DNA of 5,367 nt from SAR86 cluster bacterium. GTDB lineage: Bacteria > Pseudomonadota > Gammaproteobacteria > Pseudomonadales > Azotimanducaceae. The number at the start of each line of letters is the position of its first letter. The first letter of the stretch is position 1. The notes under the pieces are model-generated. The model saw nothing but the letters and a program-made list of their open reading frames with translations, was not told the origin of the DNA and did not search any database. Positions 1 to 5,367 of this stretch are shown one piece after another. The position numbers were made by a program, and so were the translations under genes. The DNA lies in contig JABMOJ010000018.1 in NCBI GenBank assembly GCA_013204195.1, forward strand, positions 1-5,367. The letters are read 5' to 3'.

Positions 1-425
1 AGGCAGGACTTCACTTGATTGGCTTGCCGCAGGGAAAGGCAATGTCGCTGCCCGCTGATTGGCTGCACGACGATGGAGCTTGTGGCGTCGCCGCGACGCA
101 GCTGGATGAATATTTCGCCGGCCAACGGCAGACCTTTGATCTCGAGCTGCGTCCCACGGGAACTGAATTTCAGCTCGCCGTGCTCGGTGCCCTACAGAAC
201 ATCCCCTACGGCCAGACCTGCACCTACAGTGACATCGCGAAGGTCATCCACCGGCCGCGAGCGGTCAGGGCCGTGGGGGCGGCAAACGGACGGAATCCGC
301 TACCCATTGTGATTCCCTGTCATCGTGTGATCGGTGCCGATGGCAGCTTGACGGGATTCGGCGGTGGCTTGCCTGCAAAACAGTGGTTGCTGGCCCATGA
401 GTGCGGTTCAGACTTGTTCGGCTGA
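1..425 (+). CDS. ogt: Methylated-DNA--[protein]-cysteine S-methyltransferase (Ogt/MGMT type), 5' truncated by window edge
   Basis: This is a suicide DNA-repair protein that moves the alkyl group from O6-alkylguanine (or O4-alkylthymine) onto its own cysteine. The active-site motif PCHRV is present, with the acceptor Cys codon at 318-320, followed by the family segment [15 protein letters not shown] and then KQWLLAHE. Upstream, [20 protein letters not shown] and the helix-turn-helix recognition stretch [17 protein letters not shown] match the DNA-binding C-terminal domain. The reading frame stays open to the left edge (first whole codon at 3-5). A TTG at 15 could be taken as a start, but the residues before it (AGLH, continuing LIGLPQGK) resemble the end of the N-terminal ribonuclease-H-like domain of Ogt proteins. 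The true start is therefore probably outside the window, and about 140 residues are visible against roughly 160-175 in the family. It converges on aroA. No metal-site or AraC-like Ada domain is visible, so Ogt is likelier than Ada, although the missing N-terminus leaves this open. Confidence 0.93.
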   Translation, partial: AGLHLIGLPQGKAMSLPADWLHDDGACGVAATQLDEYFAGQRQTFDLELRPTGTEFQLAVLGALQNIPYGQTCTYSDIAKVIHRPRAVRAVGAANGRNPLPIVIPCHRVIGADGSLTGFGGGLPAKQWLLAHECGSDLFG

Positions 426-441
426 CGCCGCCCAGGCGTTA
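423..441. terminator. Hairpin spanning both convergent stop codons; possible bidirectional terminator
   Basis: The arms TGACGCC (423-429) and GGCGTTA (435-441) pair around the loop GCCCA. In plus-strand RNA this gives seven pairs, one of them G-U; in minus-strand RNA it gives a five-pair core plus an A-C mismatch. The arms contain the TGA stop of the methyltransferase gene and the TAA stop of aroA. Neither side has a run of T, so it does not meet the usual form of an intrinsic terminator and may only stabilise the 3' ends. This is a weak call based on position. Confidence 0.3.
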
Positions 442-1731
442 TGGCTTGCGCCCCGTGATTCGCTGTAACACAGAAAAATAGTCCGGGAAAGTTTTAGCCA
501 CGCACCCCGGATCATTAATCGTGATCGGGCTATCTCCGAGGGCGGCCAGGGAAAAGCACATGGCCATGCGATGATCGCCATAGGTGTCTATGGTCGCTGG
601 CAGAATAGTCTTTGGCGGCGTGATAACGATATAGTCATCGCCGGTCTCAATCTCAGCGCCGAGCTTAACCAGTTCAGTGGCCATGGCGGTCATGCGATCT
701 GTCTCCTTGACCCGCCAGTTATAGATGTTTCTGATCCTGCTAGTGCCATTGGCAAACAGCGCCAGCATAGCAACGGTCATGGCGGCGTCGGGGATATGGT
801 TGAGATCCAGATCGATAGCCTGCAGCGGCCCCCCTCGAGTGACCTCAATCCAGGACTCATGGCGAGTTACTGTTGCGCCCATCTGCTCGATGACATCGAG
901 AAAGGCGATGTCACCCTGGACTGAATCGCGGCCCAACCCGTTCACGCGAACAGTGCCGCCTTTGATGGCTGCGGCGGCAAAAAAATATGAGGCCGAGGAT
1001 GCATCGCCTTCAATTAGGTAGTTATCCGGTGAGACATACTGCTGCTGGCCTTTGATATGGAATACCTGGTAGTTCTCGTGACTCGCGGTGACGCCATATT
1101 GCGCCATGATACCGAGGGTGATATCCAAGTAAGGCTTGGAAACCTGCTCGCCGATGACCTCAATGATGCTGTCCTGGTCCGCCAGCGGTAAGCTCATCAA
1201 CAGAGCGGTTAGGTATTGGCTGGAAATATCGCCTCTGATACTGACACGGCCGCCACGAATTCGACCACCGGTGAGTTGAATCGGTGGGCAGCCGGGTTTG
1301 CCAAGGTATTGGACTTCGGCTCCCAATTGACGCAAGGCGTCGACCAAGTGATCGATGGGGCGTTCGCGCATGTAATCGTCACCATCGACAATAAATGTAC
1401 CTTCGCACAGGCTTAACATGCTCGTCAGTGGTCGTATGGCCGTGCCAGCGTTCCCCAGCAAAAATTTTGAGCCGTTCGGTGGTGTAAACAATTTCCCCAA
1501 GCCGGTAACCGTGCAATCGGTACCGTCCTTACTGACGTTAACAGATACCTGCATTTGGCGCAGGGCATCGAGCATTCGCTCGGTATCATCGCTGTGCAAC
1601 AGGTTGTGTAGTCTGGTCTGACCCGTCGCCAGAGCAGAAAGCAACAGTGCGCGATTTGACAGGCTCTTGGAGCCGGGCAGGCTGATTTCGCCCGCGACGT
1701 GATTTATGGGTGTGAGGAGCAGTTGGTCCAT
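439..1731 (-). CDS. aroA: 3-phosphoshikimate 1-carboxyvinyltransferase (EPSP synthase, class I)
   Basis: This is the sixth step of the cytoplasmic shikimate pathway: phosphoenolpyruvate plus shikimate-3-phosphate gives EPSP and phosphate, on the way to chorismate and aromatic amino acids. The protein has 430 residues (E. coli 427) and is collinear with the family. Visible motifs are [11 protein letters not shown] (Lys22, Ser23, Arg27), [11 protein letters not shown] (Gly96, Thr97, Pro101), MRERP (Arg124), SSQ (170-172), IPDAA (Asp315), RVKETDR (Lys342, Glu343, Arg346), DHRMAM (Arg388) and [10 protein letters not shown] (Lys413), which together cover the substrate-binding and catalytic residues known from E. 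coli. Gly96, Thr97 and Pro101 are unchanged and the motifs are class I, so glyphosate sensitivity is expected. Residue 99 is Ile where E. coli has Met. The ATG shares its A with the last base of the syd stop (TAATG), and AGGA at 1743-1740 lies eight bases upstream, so translation is probably coupled to syd. No aroA-specific promoter is evident. Confidence 0.98.
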   Translation of the reverse strand: MDQLLLTPINHVAGEISLPGSKSLSNRALLLSALATGQTRLHNLLHSDDTERMLDALRQMQVSVNVSKDGTDCTVTGLGKLFTPPNGSKFLLGNAGTAIRPLTSMLSLCEGTFIVDGDDYMRERPIDHLVDALRQLGAEVQYLGKPGCPPIQLTGGRIRGGRVSIRGDISSQYLTALLMSLPLADQDSIIEVIGEQVSKPYLDITLGIMAQYGVTASHENYQVFHIKGQQQYVSPDNYLIEGDASSASYFFAAAAIKGGTVRVNGLGRDSVQGDIAFLDVIEQMGATVTRHESWIEVTRGGPLQAIDLDLNHIPDAAMTVAMLALFANGTSRIRNIYNWRVKETDRMTAMATELVKLGAEIETGDDYIVITPPKTILPATIDTYGDHRMAMCFSLAALGDSPITINDPGCVAKTFPDYFSVLQRITGRKP

Positions 1732-2297
1732 TAATAGATTCCTGGCATTGAGGCGACAGGGGTCAGCGTGTCGAGAAATTCGGCGACGCTATTGGCAACG
1801 GTGCGCAGCGGCGGCTTACCCGGGTGTTCGAGTAAAACCTGACCCGTGAGATTGTCGATACTGAGGAATAGCTCGGAATCTTCTTCGGTGGTGGCAAAAA
1901 ACACGGTGAAGGTTTCACGTCTGCGTTTTTTCACCAGGCTATGACCGATCAAATTTTCGATCAGACGATCGAAGTCTTCTGGGTTCCAAAGTTGGATCAG
2001 GCTGACATGCCCCTCATGAGCCTGGGTTTGCAGGCTACCGCTCCAGTATTGGCTGAAGTAAGCACAGATATCCGGATGAATGGCTTGCTCGAGTGCATTG
2101 GCAAGGCCGTCGAAACTCATTGGTGTTGTTTGGGGTGTCGGGCACCAGCCAACCTGTGGACCCTGTTCCTCGCGACGATGATCGAGTTCACAAGGCGAGC
2201 GCCAGTCGGGGTCAAATGGCAGCCAAAAATGACCTTCTGGCGCGACGGCCAGAGCGCGATTAACAAGGGCCTTTAGAGCGCGGTTTACGGATTCCAT
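1731..2297 (-). CDS. syd: Syd, SecY-interacting protein
   Basis: Syd is a peripheral cytoplasmic protein that binds the cytosolic face of SecY; in E. coli it is linked to proofreading of the SecYEG translocon when SecY is abnormal or overproduced. The protein has 188 residues (E. coli Syd about 181). Recognition rests on the order of conserved segments: RSPC (33-36), a Trp-Xaa-Pro segment WCPTPQ (51-56), [20 protein letters not shown] (68-87), [21 protein letters not shown] (99-119), then [18 protein letters not shown] (123-140), [10 protein letters not shown] (145-154) and [10 protein letters not shown] (171-180). No signal peptide or membrane segment is present. An in-frame TAG (2309-2307) lies just upstream, so the ATG at 2297 is the first possible normal start, although no good Shine-Dalgarno site precedes it and translation may be modest. 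It overlaps aroA by one base, so the two are probably co-transcribed. Confidence 0.92.
   Translation of the reverse strand: MESVNRALKALVNRALAVAPEGHFWLPFDPDWRSPCELDHRREEQGPQVGWCPTPQTTPMSFDGLANALEQAIHPDICAYFSQYWSGSLQTQAHEGHVSLIQLWNPEDFDRLIENLIGHSLVKKRRRETFTVFFATTEEDSELFLSIDNLTGQVLLEHPGKPPLRTVANSVAEFLDTLTPVASMPGIY
1740..1743 (-). promoter_or_regulatory. Shine-Dalgarno site of aroA inside the end of syd
   Basis: AGGA on the minus strand lies eight bases before the aroA ATG, within the last codons of syd. Together with the TAATG stop-start overlap it fixes the aroA start and supports translational coupling. Confidence 0.7.
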
Positions 2298-2421
2298 GGC
2301 TGATATCTACACGATGTGTCGTTATCGCCCTGTCGCTATCGAGGGCGGTGAATGACGCTGCTATTCGACCTTGCATTAGGGCGATTCCAGGGTCTAGATA
2401 GCCGCCAGTATACAATAAGCG
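2298..2421 (-). promoter_or_regulatory. syd leader region with competing inverted repeats
   Basis: This is the non-coding gap between the sensor gene and syd. Read on the minus strand it holds three related segments: ATCGCCCT (2385-2378), CGCCCT (2347-2342) and AGGGCGAT (2331-2324). The third can pair with the first over eight bases or with the second over six, so the two stems exclude each other. A near-direct repeat, GATAGCGACA (2340-2331) and GATAACGACA (2325-2316), differs at one base. No T-run follows either stem, so I do not call an intrinsic terminator for the upstream operon. Any function is inference. Confidence 0.3.
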
Positions 2422-2425
2422 TCAA
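2395..2425 (-). promoter_or_regulatory. Weak candidate promoter for syd-aroA
   Basis: On the minus strand TTGACG (2425-2420) resembles a -35 box and TATCTA (2400-2395) a -10 box, but the 19-base spacer is longer than the usual 17. TATACT at 2412-2407 is a better -10 match but lacks a good -35 box at the proper distance. The -35 candidate overlaps the end of the sensor gene. A start near 2388 would put the competing stems inside the leader. Confidence 0.25.
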
Positions 2426-2910
2426 GGCTTGGCTTGAGTTGCCGTTGAATTGTCATGCTTAGATTTGCGCCGTCGATCTTGGTGTCGCAGAAATTTGGCA
2501 GCGCGGGCACGCTCATCGGGGTTCAACTTTCTGAAAATATTCAACATTTCACTGTGCATCAAAGCTTGATAGGTGCTGGAGGTTTGCTCTAGATCGTTCA
2601 GTGCGGCGGCGAGGGCGACATCGTCCAGTGGATCTGCCAGTAGCGCCTGATGGAATGCGCGCTGAGCGAGGCGCATCTCTTGCCGAACGGGCCTGACCTT
2701 TTGTGCATGTGCCTGCAACTCAGGTGCCAGCGTCTGACGCACGGCTGGATCCAGGTCACGAACAATCCAACCGAGATGGTTGGGGAACGGCCCCGCAGGA
2801 GGACCATTAAGAACCCGCCCAACGATAGCGCCTATGAATAGCAGATTGATGGCCAGGGATGAGATCAGGGCAATCAACAGGAGTTTACGATTGTTGGTTT
2901 GCGTCGTCAT
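2422..2910 (-). CDS. Membrane-anchored periplasmic metal-sensor-like protein (CnrX/Metal_resist type)
   Basis: The protein has 162 residues: a short cytoplasmic N-terminus (1-9), one hydrophobic segment (about 10-34, uncleaved anchor or signal anchor) and a helical, charged periplasmic domain. The order GWIVRDLDPAVRQTL (47-61), then RPVRQEMRLAQRAFHQALL (73-91), DPLDDVALAAAL (93-104) and MLNIFRKLNPDERARAAKFL (122-141) is the pattern of the heavy-metal-resistance sensor family related to CnrX, Spy and ZraP. Candidate ligands are His45, Glu64, His68, His87, His119 and Met118/Met122; assigning them to a metal is inference. The C-terminus (142-162) is basic and probably disordered. In CnrYXH the periplasmic sensor controls release of an ECF sigma factor by its membrane anti-sigma, and the gene context here fits that role. 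The ATG overlaps the stop of the upstream gene (ATGA), and GGAG (2922-2919) lies eight bases before it. The metal or signal is unknown. Confidence 0.78.
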   Translation of the reverse strand: MTTQTNNRKLLLIALISSLAINLLFIGAIVGRVLNGPPAGPFPNHLGWIVRDLDPAVRQTLAPELQAHAQKVRPVRQEMRLAQRAFHQALLADPLDDVALAAALNDLEQTSSTYQALMHSEMLNIFRKLNPDERARAAKFLRHQDRRRKSKHDNSTATQAKP

Positions 2911-3380
2911 GGATAGGTCTCCAATGTGTCAGCCGTCAGTGCCAGCAGGTAAACCTGCTCGTCCCAGCTATCGCTTTCATCAAGAGCGCTAATATTGAGG
3001 TTACTCCCGATAAATAGACCAATCAGTAATGGGATAGCTGCGACCAAACCTGGCCGCCATAGGAGGCTGGGTAGGGTTTGTGGGGGCATAAGCCAGTTCA
3101 AAAAATGACTTAACAGGCCGTTACTTTTGGTTGTTTGAACATCCGATTGGGTGGTTGACGAACCGATGACGCGAGCAAAAATTCGAGCCTCAAGACCGTT
3201 TAGCGGTGCCACGGTGGCGGCGTTGAGGCGTCTGTCCAGGTCGTCGTGTCGGGCGAGTAGGCGTTGAGCCTCAGGCTGTTGCTCGGCGAAAAGACTTGCC
3301 GCCTGGCGCTCTGCTTGTGGCCAATGTTGTGGTTGGCTACCGTAGGCCTCAACAATTTGAGTAAATCTGTTCAGCTGCAT
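2907..3380 (-). CDS. Single-pass membrane protein, probable anti-sigma factor
   Basis: The protein has 157 residues: a predicted cytoplasmic region of about 105 residues, one membrane segment (about 109-128, RPGLVAAIPLLIGLFIGSNL) and a short acidic periplasmic tail (129-157). The N-terminal stretch RFTQIVEAYGSQPQHWPQAER (5-25) resembles the AYG-x-P-x-x-WP-x-x-ER motif I recall from uncharacterised proteins encoded next to ECF sigma genes. There is no zinc-binding HxxxCxxC motif, so it is not a typical ZAS-domain anti-sigma. The anti-sigma role is inferred from topology and from its position directly after the sigma gene, as with CnrY. The ATG lies inside the end of the sigma gene (10-base overlap), with GGAA about nine bases before it, and the stop overlaps the sensor start by four bases. 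Such overlaps usually keep sigma and anti-sigma amounts matched. Confidence 0.72.
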   Translation of the reverse strand: MQLNRFTQIVEAYGSQPQHWPQAERQAASLFAEQQPEAQRLLARHDDLDRRLNAATVAPLNGLEARIFARVIGSSTTQSDVQTTKSNGLLSHFLNWLMPPQTLPSLLWRPGLVAAIPLLIGLFIGSNLNISALDESDSWDEQVYLLALTADTLETYP

Positions 3381-3916
3381 GTGGGGTTTTCCAGTATTGA
3401 TCTCAACTTGCGTCGGCCGCGAGCCAGCAATGACTCGAGGGCATCGACGGAGACGTCAAGTATCATGGCTGCCTCGATATTCGACAACTCTTGATAGTGG
3501 CATAGAATGATGGCGCTGCGTTGTCGTTCAGGTAGGGCTGACAACGCCAGCGTGACAGCCTGGCGGCGAGTGCTGCCTTCAAGGACGGCATCAGGCTCGA
3601 TACCGCCAGTGCTGTCGGTGGGCTGCGCTTTTGAATCCAGCCGGTTATGTTTGCGAAAATAGTCGATGCAAAGGTTATGCGCGATTCGGTGAAGCCAGGT
3701 GGACACCCCGGCGAGTTGGGGGTCGAAGCGATCGGCTTGGGTCCAGAGCCGCAAAAACACCTCCTGAACAATATCTTCTGTCTCTGCAGCTTGCCCGGTC
3801 ATCCTTAGAACAAAGCGGCTGACGGCTGGGAGCTGGCGATGTAATAGCTGCTGATAGGCATCTTTCTGACCCCAGCTAATCTGCTCAATCAGTTGTCTGT
3901 CCGTGAATTCAACCAA
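3371..3916 (-). CDS. ECF-family RNA polymerase sigma factor
   Basis: The protein has 181 residues, the normal size for a group 4 (ECF) sigma factor. Region 2 spans about 21-92: DIVQEVFLRLW (48-58) is the 2.1/2.2 core-binding helix, and STWLHRIAHNLCIDYFRKHNR (72-92) is the 2.3/2.4 part that melts and reads the -10 element. A variable linker (93-118) follows. Region 4 spans about 120-174: ALSALPERQRSAIILCHYQELS (124-145), then a helix-turn-helix IEAAMILDVSVDALESLLARGRRKLR (147-172) that would read the -35 element. The frame opens with TTG directly after an in-frame TAA (3919-3917); GGGTGG (3930-3925) is eight bases before that TTG, and the next ATG falls inside region 2, so TTG is the likely start. 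It lies 37 bases after the EF-hand gene and overlaps the putative anti-sigma gene by 10. Target promoters are unknown. Confidence 0.93.
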   Translation of the reverse strand: MVEFTDRQLIEQISWGQKDAYQQLLHRQLPAVSRFVLRMTGQAAETEDIVQEVFLRLWTQADRFDPQLAGVSTWLHRIAHNLCIDYFRKHNRLDSKAQPTDSTGGIEPDAVLEGSTRRQAVTLALSALPERQRSAIILCHYQELSNIEAAMILDVSVDALESLLARGRRKLRSILENPTCS

Positions 3917-3953
3917 TTAAATCGCCACCCAGCCTCGCCTCGATCGCTATCGG

Positions 3954-4439
3954 TTAATCTTCGATGTCTGTTTCGACCGCATCATCATAATCTTCATCGT
4001 GCCGACGATGGCCTTTCTTGCTACCGGGACGGCGTAATTCATCTGCAGACAGCTGACCATCCTGGTTGATATCCATGCGGTTGAAAGCCGCCTGTCTGGC
4101 TTCATTCGGCGTTATTTTACCGTCTTTGTCGATATCCATAGTCGCGAATTTTTCCTCCATGCCGGCCATGCGTTCTGCCATACGCGCCTGGTGTTCAGCT
4201 ATTTTTTCGCTCTGCTGAGCCCTCATTTCTGCCATTGAAATCGCACCGTCATGGTCGGTGTCGGCCTTGGTCATCCGATCTTGGCCGCGCGGCTGAAACT
4301 CGTCCAGGGTGATGACGCCATCCTTGTTGGCGTCCATTTTATCCAGCATGTGCTTCTGAAGTTTGCCGCCTGCGGCAAGTGCCGGCAAGGTTAAGAGCGC
4401 CAAGGTGAGGGCTAGGGTCGCGCGAGAAATCGACAACAT
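3954..4439 (-). CDS. Secreted four-EF-hand calcium-binding protein
   Basis: The protein has 161 residues. Residues 1-23 form a signal peptide (Arg6, hydrophobic core, then LPALAA, with likely cleavage after Ala22 or Ala23), so it should be periplasmic. Four full 12-residue EF loops follow: DANKDGVITLDE (36-47), DTDHDGAISMAE (60-71), DIDKDGKITPNE (102-113) and DINQDGQLSADE (123-134). Each has Asp at 1, Asp/Asn at 3, Asp at 5, Gly at 6, Ile/Leu at 8 and Glu at 12, so all four look able to bind calcium. The two pairs are joined by a Met/Glu/Ala-rich linker (72-101) that should be a long helix. The tail has a basic and His patch (141-147) followed by an acidic end (148-161). GGAG (4450-4447) lies seven bases before the ATG. 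As the first gene of the presumed sigma operon it could be a sensor partner, calcium buffer or regulon product; the role is not known. Confidence 0.9.
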   Translation of the reverse strand: MLSISRATLALTLALLTLPALAAGGKLQKHMLDKMDANKDGVITLDEFQPRGQDRMTKADTDHDGAISMAEMRAQQSEKIAEHQARMAERMAGMEEKFATMDIDKDGKITPNEARQAAFNRMDINQDGQLSADELRRPGSKKGHRRHDEDYDDAVETDIED

Positions 4440-4446
4440 AATATAA

Positions 4447-4450
4447 CTCC
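4447..4450 (-). promoter_or_regulatory. Shine-Dalgarno site of the EF-hand gene
   Basis: GGAG on the minus strand is seven bases before the ATG at 4439. It supports that start, which also gives a complete signal peptide. Confidence 0.65.
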
Positions 4451-4467
4451 AATGAGAAAGTGGTTTT

Positions 4468-4496
4468 GTTATAGGTTGTACGCCCCGCGAAGTTAA
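4468..4496 (-). promoter_or_regulatory. Candidate sigma70-type promoter for the EF-hand/ECF operon
   Basis: In the 88-bp gap after the HemJ-like gene, the minus strand has TTAACT (4496-4491, four of six matches to TTGACA), exactly 17 bases, then TATAAC (4473-4468, five of six matches to TATAAT). Transcription would begin near 4461 and give a leader of about 22 bases with the GGAG site in place. I found no clear GGAAC-type -35 plus CGT/TC-type -10 pair at ECF spacing, so self-activation by the sigma factor is not evident. Short motifs like these occur by chance. Confidence 0.4.
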
Positions 4497-4527
4497 ATCC
4501 GTCGATCACGTTTGAGAAATATTCGGC

Positions 4528-4941
4528 TTAGAAGGGTTTGACGACGACCAGAATTAAAATCGGGATGACGATTAAGAGTGCGAGTTCGTTATAGATACGA
4601 AAAAACAGGGAGGTTCTGATGGTTTGACCCAGCGCCATCTGCTTGATGTAGCGAAAGGACTGGCCGTGATACGCCAATAGCAACACAACAAAACCTAATT
4701 TTGCCACCAGCCAGTTGCCGGAAAATCCGAAGCCCAACCACAGCCAGGTTCCCAGTCCGAGCGCGAGTAGCGCCATGACGCTAGAAAAGCGAAACAGCTT
4801 TTGGCCCATAATAATCAATCGCTGAACATCTTCCCCGGCCTGCTTGCCCTCAACATAGTGGACGAGTATGCGCGGCAGATAAAACAGGCCGGCCATCCAA
4901 GCCATAACAAAGAGGATATGGAACGTTTTTACCCACAACAT
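4528..4941 (-). CDS. hemJ: HemJ-like protoporphyrinogen IX oxidase / CopD-family membrane protein
   Basis: The protein has 137 residues and about four membrane helices (roughly 5-27, 52-72, 78-97, 118-134). The opening MLWVKTFHILFVMAWMAGLFYLPR (1-24), the middle WLVAKLGFVVLLLAYH (77-92) and the ending FFRIYNE (113-119) to VVVKPF (132-137) are the signature of the HemJ/UPF0093 group. HemJ oxidises protoporphyrinogen IX to protoporphyrin IX in haem synthesis. His8, Arg24, Lys81, His92, Asn118-Glu119 and Lys135 are candidate functional residues. It is slightly shorter than typical members (about 140-150), and the segment after helix 1 (GQKLFRFSSVM, 46-56) lacks the MxxPxM-like pattern I recall from other members, so it could be a diverged CopD-family paralogue. 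GGAG (4954-4951) lies nine bases before the ATG. It starts 44 bases after the SDR gene and may share its transcript. No other haem gene is in view. Confidence 0.68.
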   Translation of the reverse strand: MLWVKTFHILFVMAWMAGLFYLPRILVHYVEGKQAGEDVQRLIIMGQKLFRFSSVMALLALGLGTWLWLGFGFSGNWLVAKLGFVVLLLAYHGQSFRYIKQMALGQTIRTSLFFRIYNELALLIVIPILILVVVKPF

Positions 4942-4985
4942 GACGGTCTACTCCGATTCAATGATATCTGCCGAAATGAAAACGC

Positions 4986-5366
4986 TTATACGATGCCAAG
5001 TGCGCCGCCATCAACCCGAATATTTTGGCCGTTGACGAAGCTGGCATTCTGGCTGCAGAGAAACACCACGATATCGGCAACTTCCTGGCGGGTCGCGATG
5101 CGCCCGACTGGGTTGGGCGCAAAGTGTTTGACGATCATCGTCTCTGCGGCGTCAAAAGTATCGCCCCAGCCCGCCTTGCGGGCCCGTGCCAGGTAGGTCT
5201 CTTCAACTTCGGCGGTGCGAATCAATCCTGGTGAAACCAGATTAACAGTAATGCCGGTGGCGCTTAGTTCTTGTGCCAGACTGACGGTCATGTTGGCTAG
5301 TGCGCCTTTGGCTGCATAGTACTGAGGCGACGTTTTATTCGGCCGAGTTGAACCAACAGTGCCGAG
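4986..5366 (-). CDS. Short-chain dehydrogenase/reductase (SDR), 5' truncated by window edge
   Basis: This is the C-terminal half of a classical SDR, an NAD(P)-dependent oxidoreductase with a Rossmann fold. An ATG at 5291 is internal: the frame continues to the window edge and adds about 25 residues, including PQYYAAKGALAN, which holds the catalytic YxxxK pair. After it come the family segments MTVSLAQELSATGITVNLVSPGLIRT (the PG motif for cofactor binding), then PVGRIATRQEVADIVVFLCS and the C-terminal FVNGQNIRVDGGALGIV, in which NGQ/DGG is typical. About 126 residues are visible of a usual 245-260; the glycine-rich TGxxxGxG motif and the catalytic Ser lie outside the window. Substrate and cofactor preference cannot be told; the FabG-like C-terminus is common to many SDRs. 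The stop is 44 bases before the HemJ-like gene. Confidence 0.9.
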   Translation of the reverse strand, partial: LGTVGSTRPNKTSPQYYAAKGALANMTVSLAQELSATGITVNLVSPGLIRTAEVEETYLARARKAGWGDTFDAAETMIVKHFAPNPVGRIATRQEVADIVVFLCSQNASFVNGQNIRVDGGALGIV

Positions 5367-5367
5367 G

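Noticed and set aside
15..17. TTG as the start of the methyltransferase gene
   Set aside because: The frame is open to the left edge and the codons before the TTG fit the family N-terminal domain, so the gene is cut by the window.
571..924. Plus-strand open frame of 117 codons inside aroA
   Set aside because: It is antisense to an unambiguous aroA, has no family motifs, and reflects the base composition of the real gene. The same holds for the other plus-strand frames within 725-1621.
2401..2421. Possible intrinsic terminator after the sensor gene
   Set aside because: Only a weak GGCG/CGCC pairing with a long loop is possible and no T-run follows.
3944..3952. Nine-base match CGATAGCGA shared by the sigma gene leader and the syd leader (2341-2333)
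   Set aside because: Related eight-base forms also occur inside coding sequence (for example near 2822-2829), so chance is a sufficient explanation.
4801..5196. Plus-strand open frame of 131 codons
   Set aside because: It is antisense across the ends of the HemJ-like and SDR genes, both of which have strong family motifs; its translation shows no recognisable domain.
5289..5291. ATG as the start of the SDR gene
   Set aside because: Starting there would remove the catalytic YxxxK, which is encoded in the same frame just upstream.

Overview
The window looks like chromosomal DNA of a gammaproteobacterium with moderate GC (about 50-55% by eye). The main clue is a recognisable Syd (SecY-interacting) protein, a family best known from Gammaproteobacteria. 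The class I EPSP synthase with near E. coli residue numbering agrees with this. Gene order is unlike Enterobacteriaceae (aroA follows syd, not serC), so a marine or environmental lineage is more likely; that is inference. I see no tRNA, rRNA, CRISPR array, insertion sequence or prophage gene.

Layout: the left edge holds the 3' part of a plus-strand O6-methylguanine-DNA methyltransferase gene (1-425). Everything else is on the minus strand. Read right to left, in the direction of transcription: the 3' part of a short-chain dehydrogenase/reductase gene (5366-4986); a HemJ/CopD-type membrane protein (4941-4528); an 88-bp gap with a sigma70-like promoter candidate; a four-EF-hand secreted protein (4439-3954); an ECF sigma factor (3916-3371); a single-pass membrane protein, probably its anti-sigma factor (3380-2907); a membrane-anchored periplasmic metal-sensor-like protein (2910-2422); a 124-bp gap with inverted repeats; then syd (2297-1731) and aroA (1731-439), which share one base (TAATG). 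aroA converges on the methyltransferase gene across a 13-bp gap that lies inside a small hairpin.

How the genes may work together: the most distinctive part is the EF-hand / ECF sigma / anti-sigma / periplasmic sensor cluster. The overlaps (10 bp, then 4 bp) and the 37-bp spacing suggest one operon, a cell-surface signalling module. The layout recalls the Cnr (cobalt/nickel) logic, in which a periplasmic sensor and a membrane anti-sigma control an ECF sigma factor. Here a predicted calcium-binding secreted protein is placed first, so the signal could be calcium, another divalent metal or envelope stress; the sequence does not say which. The flanking genes are housekeeping: DNA alkylation repair, shikimate pathway, quality control of the Sec translocon, and possibly haem synthesis.
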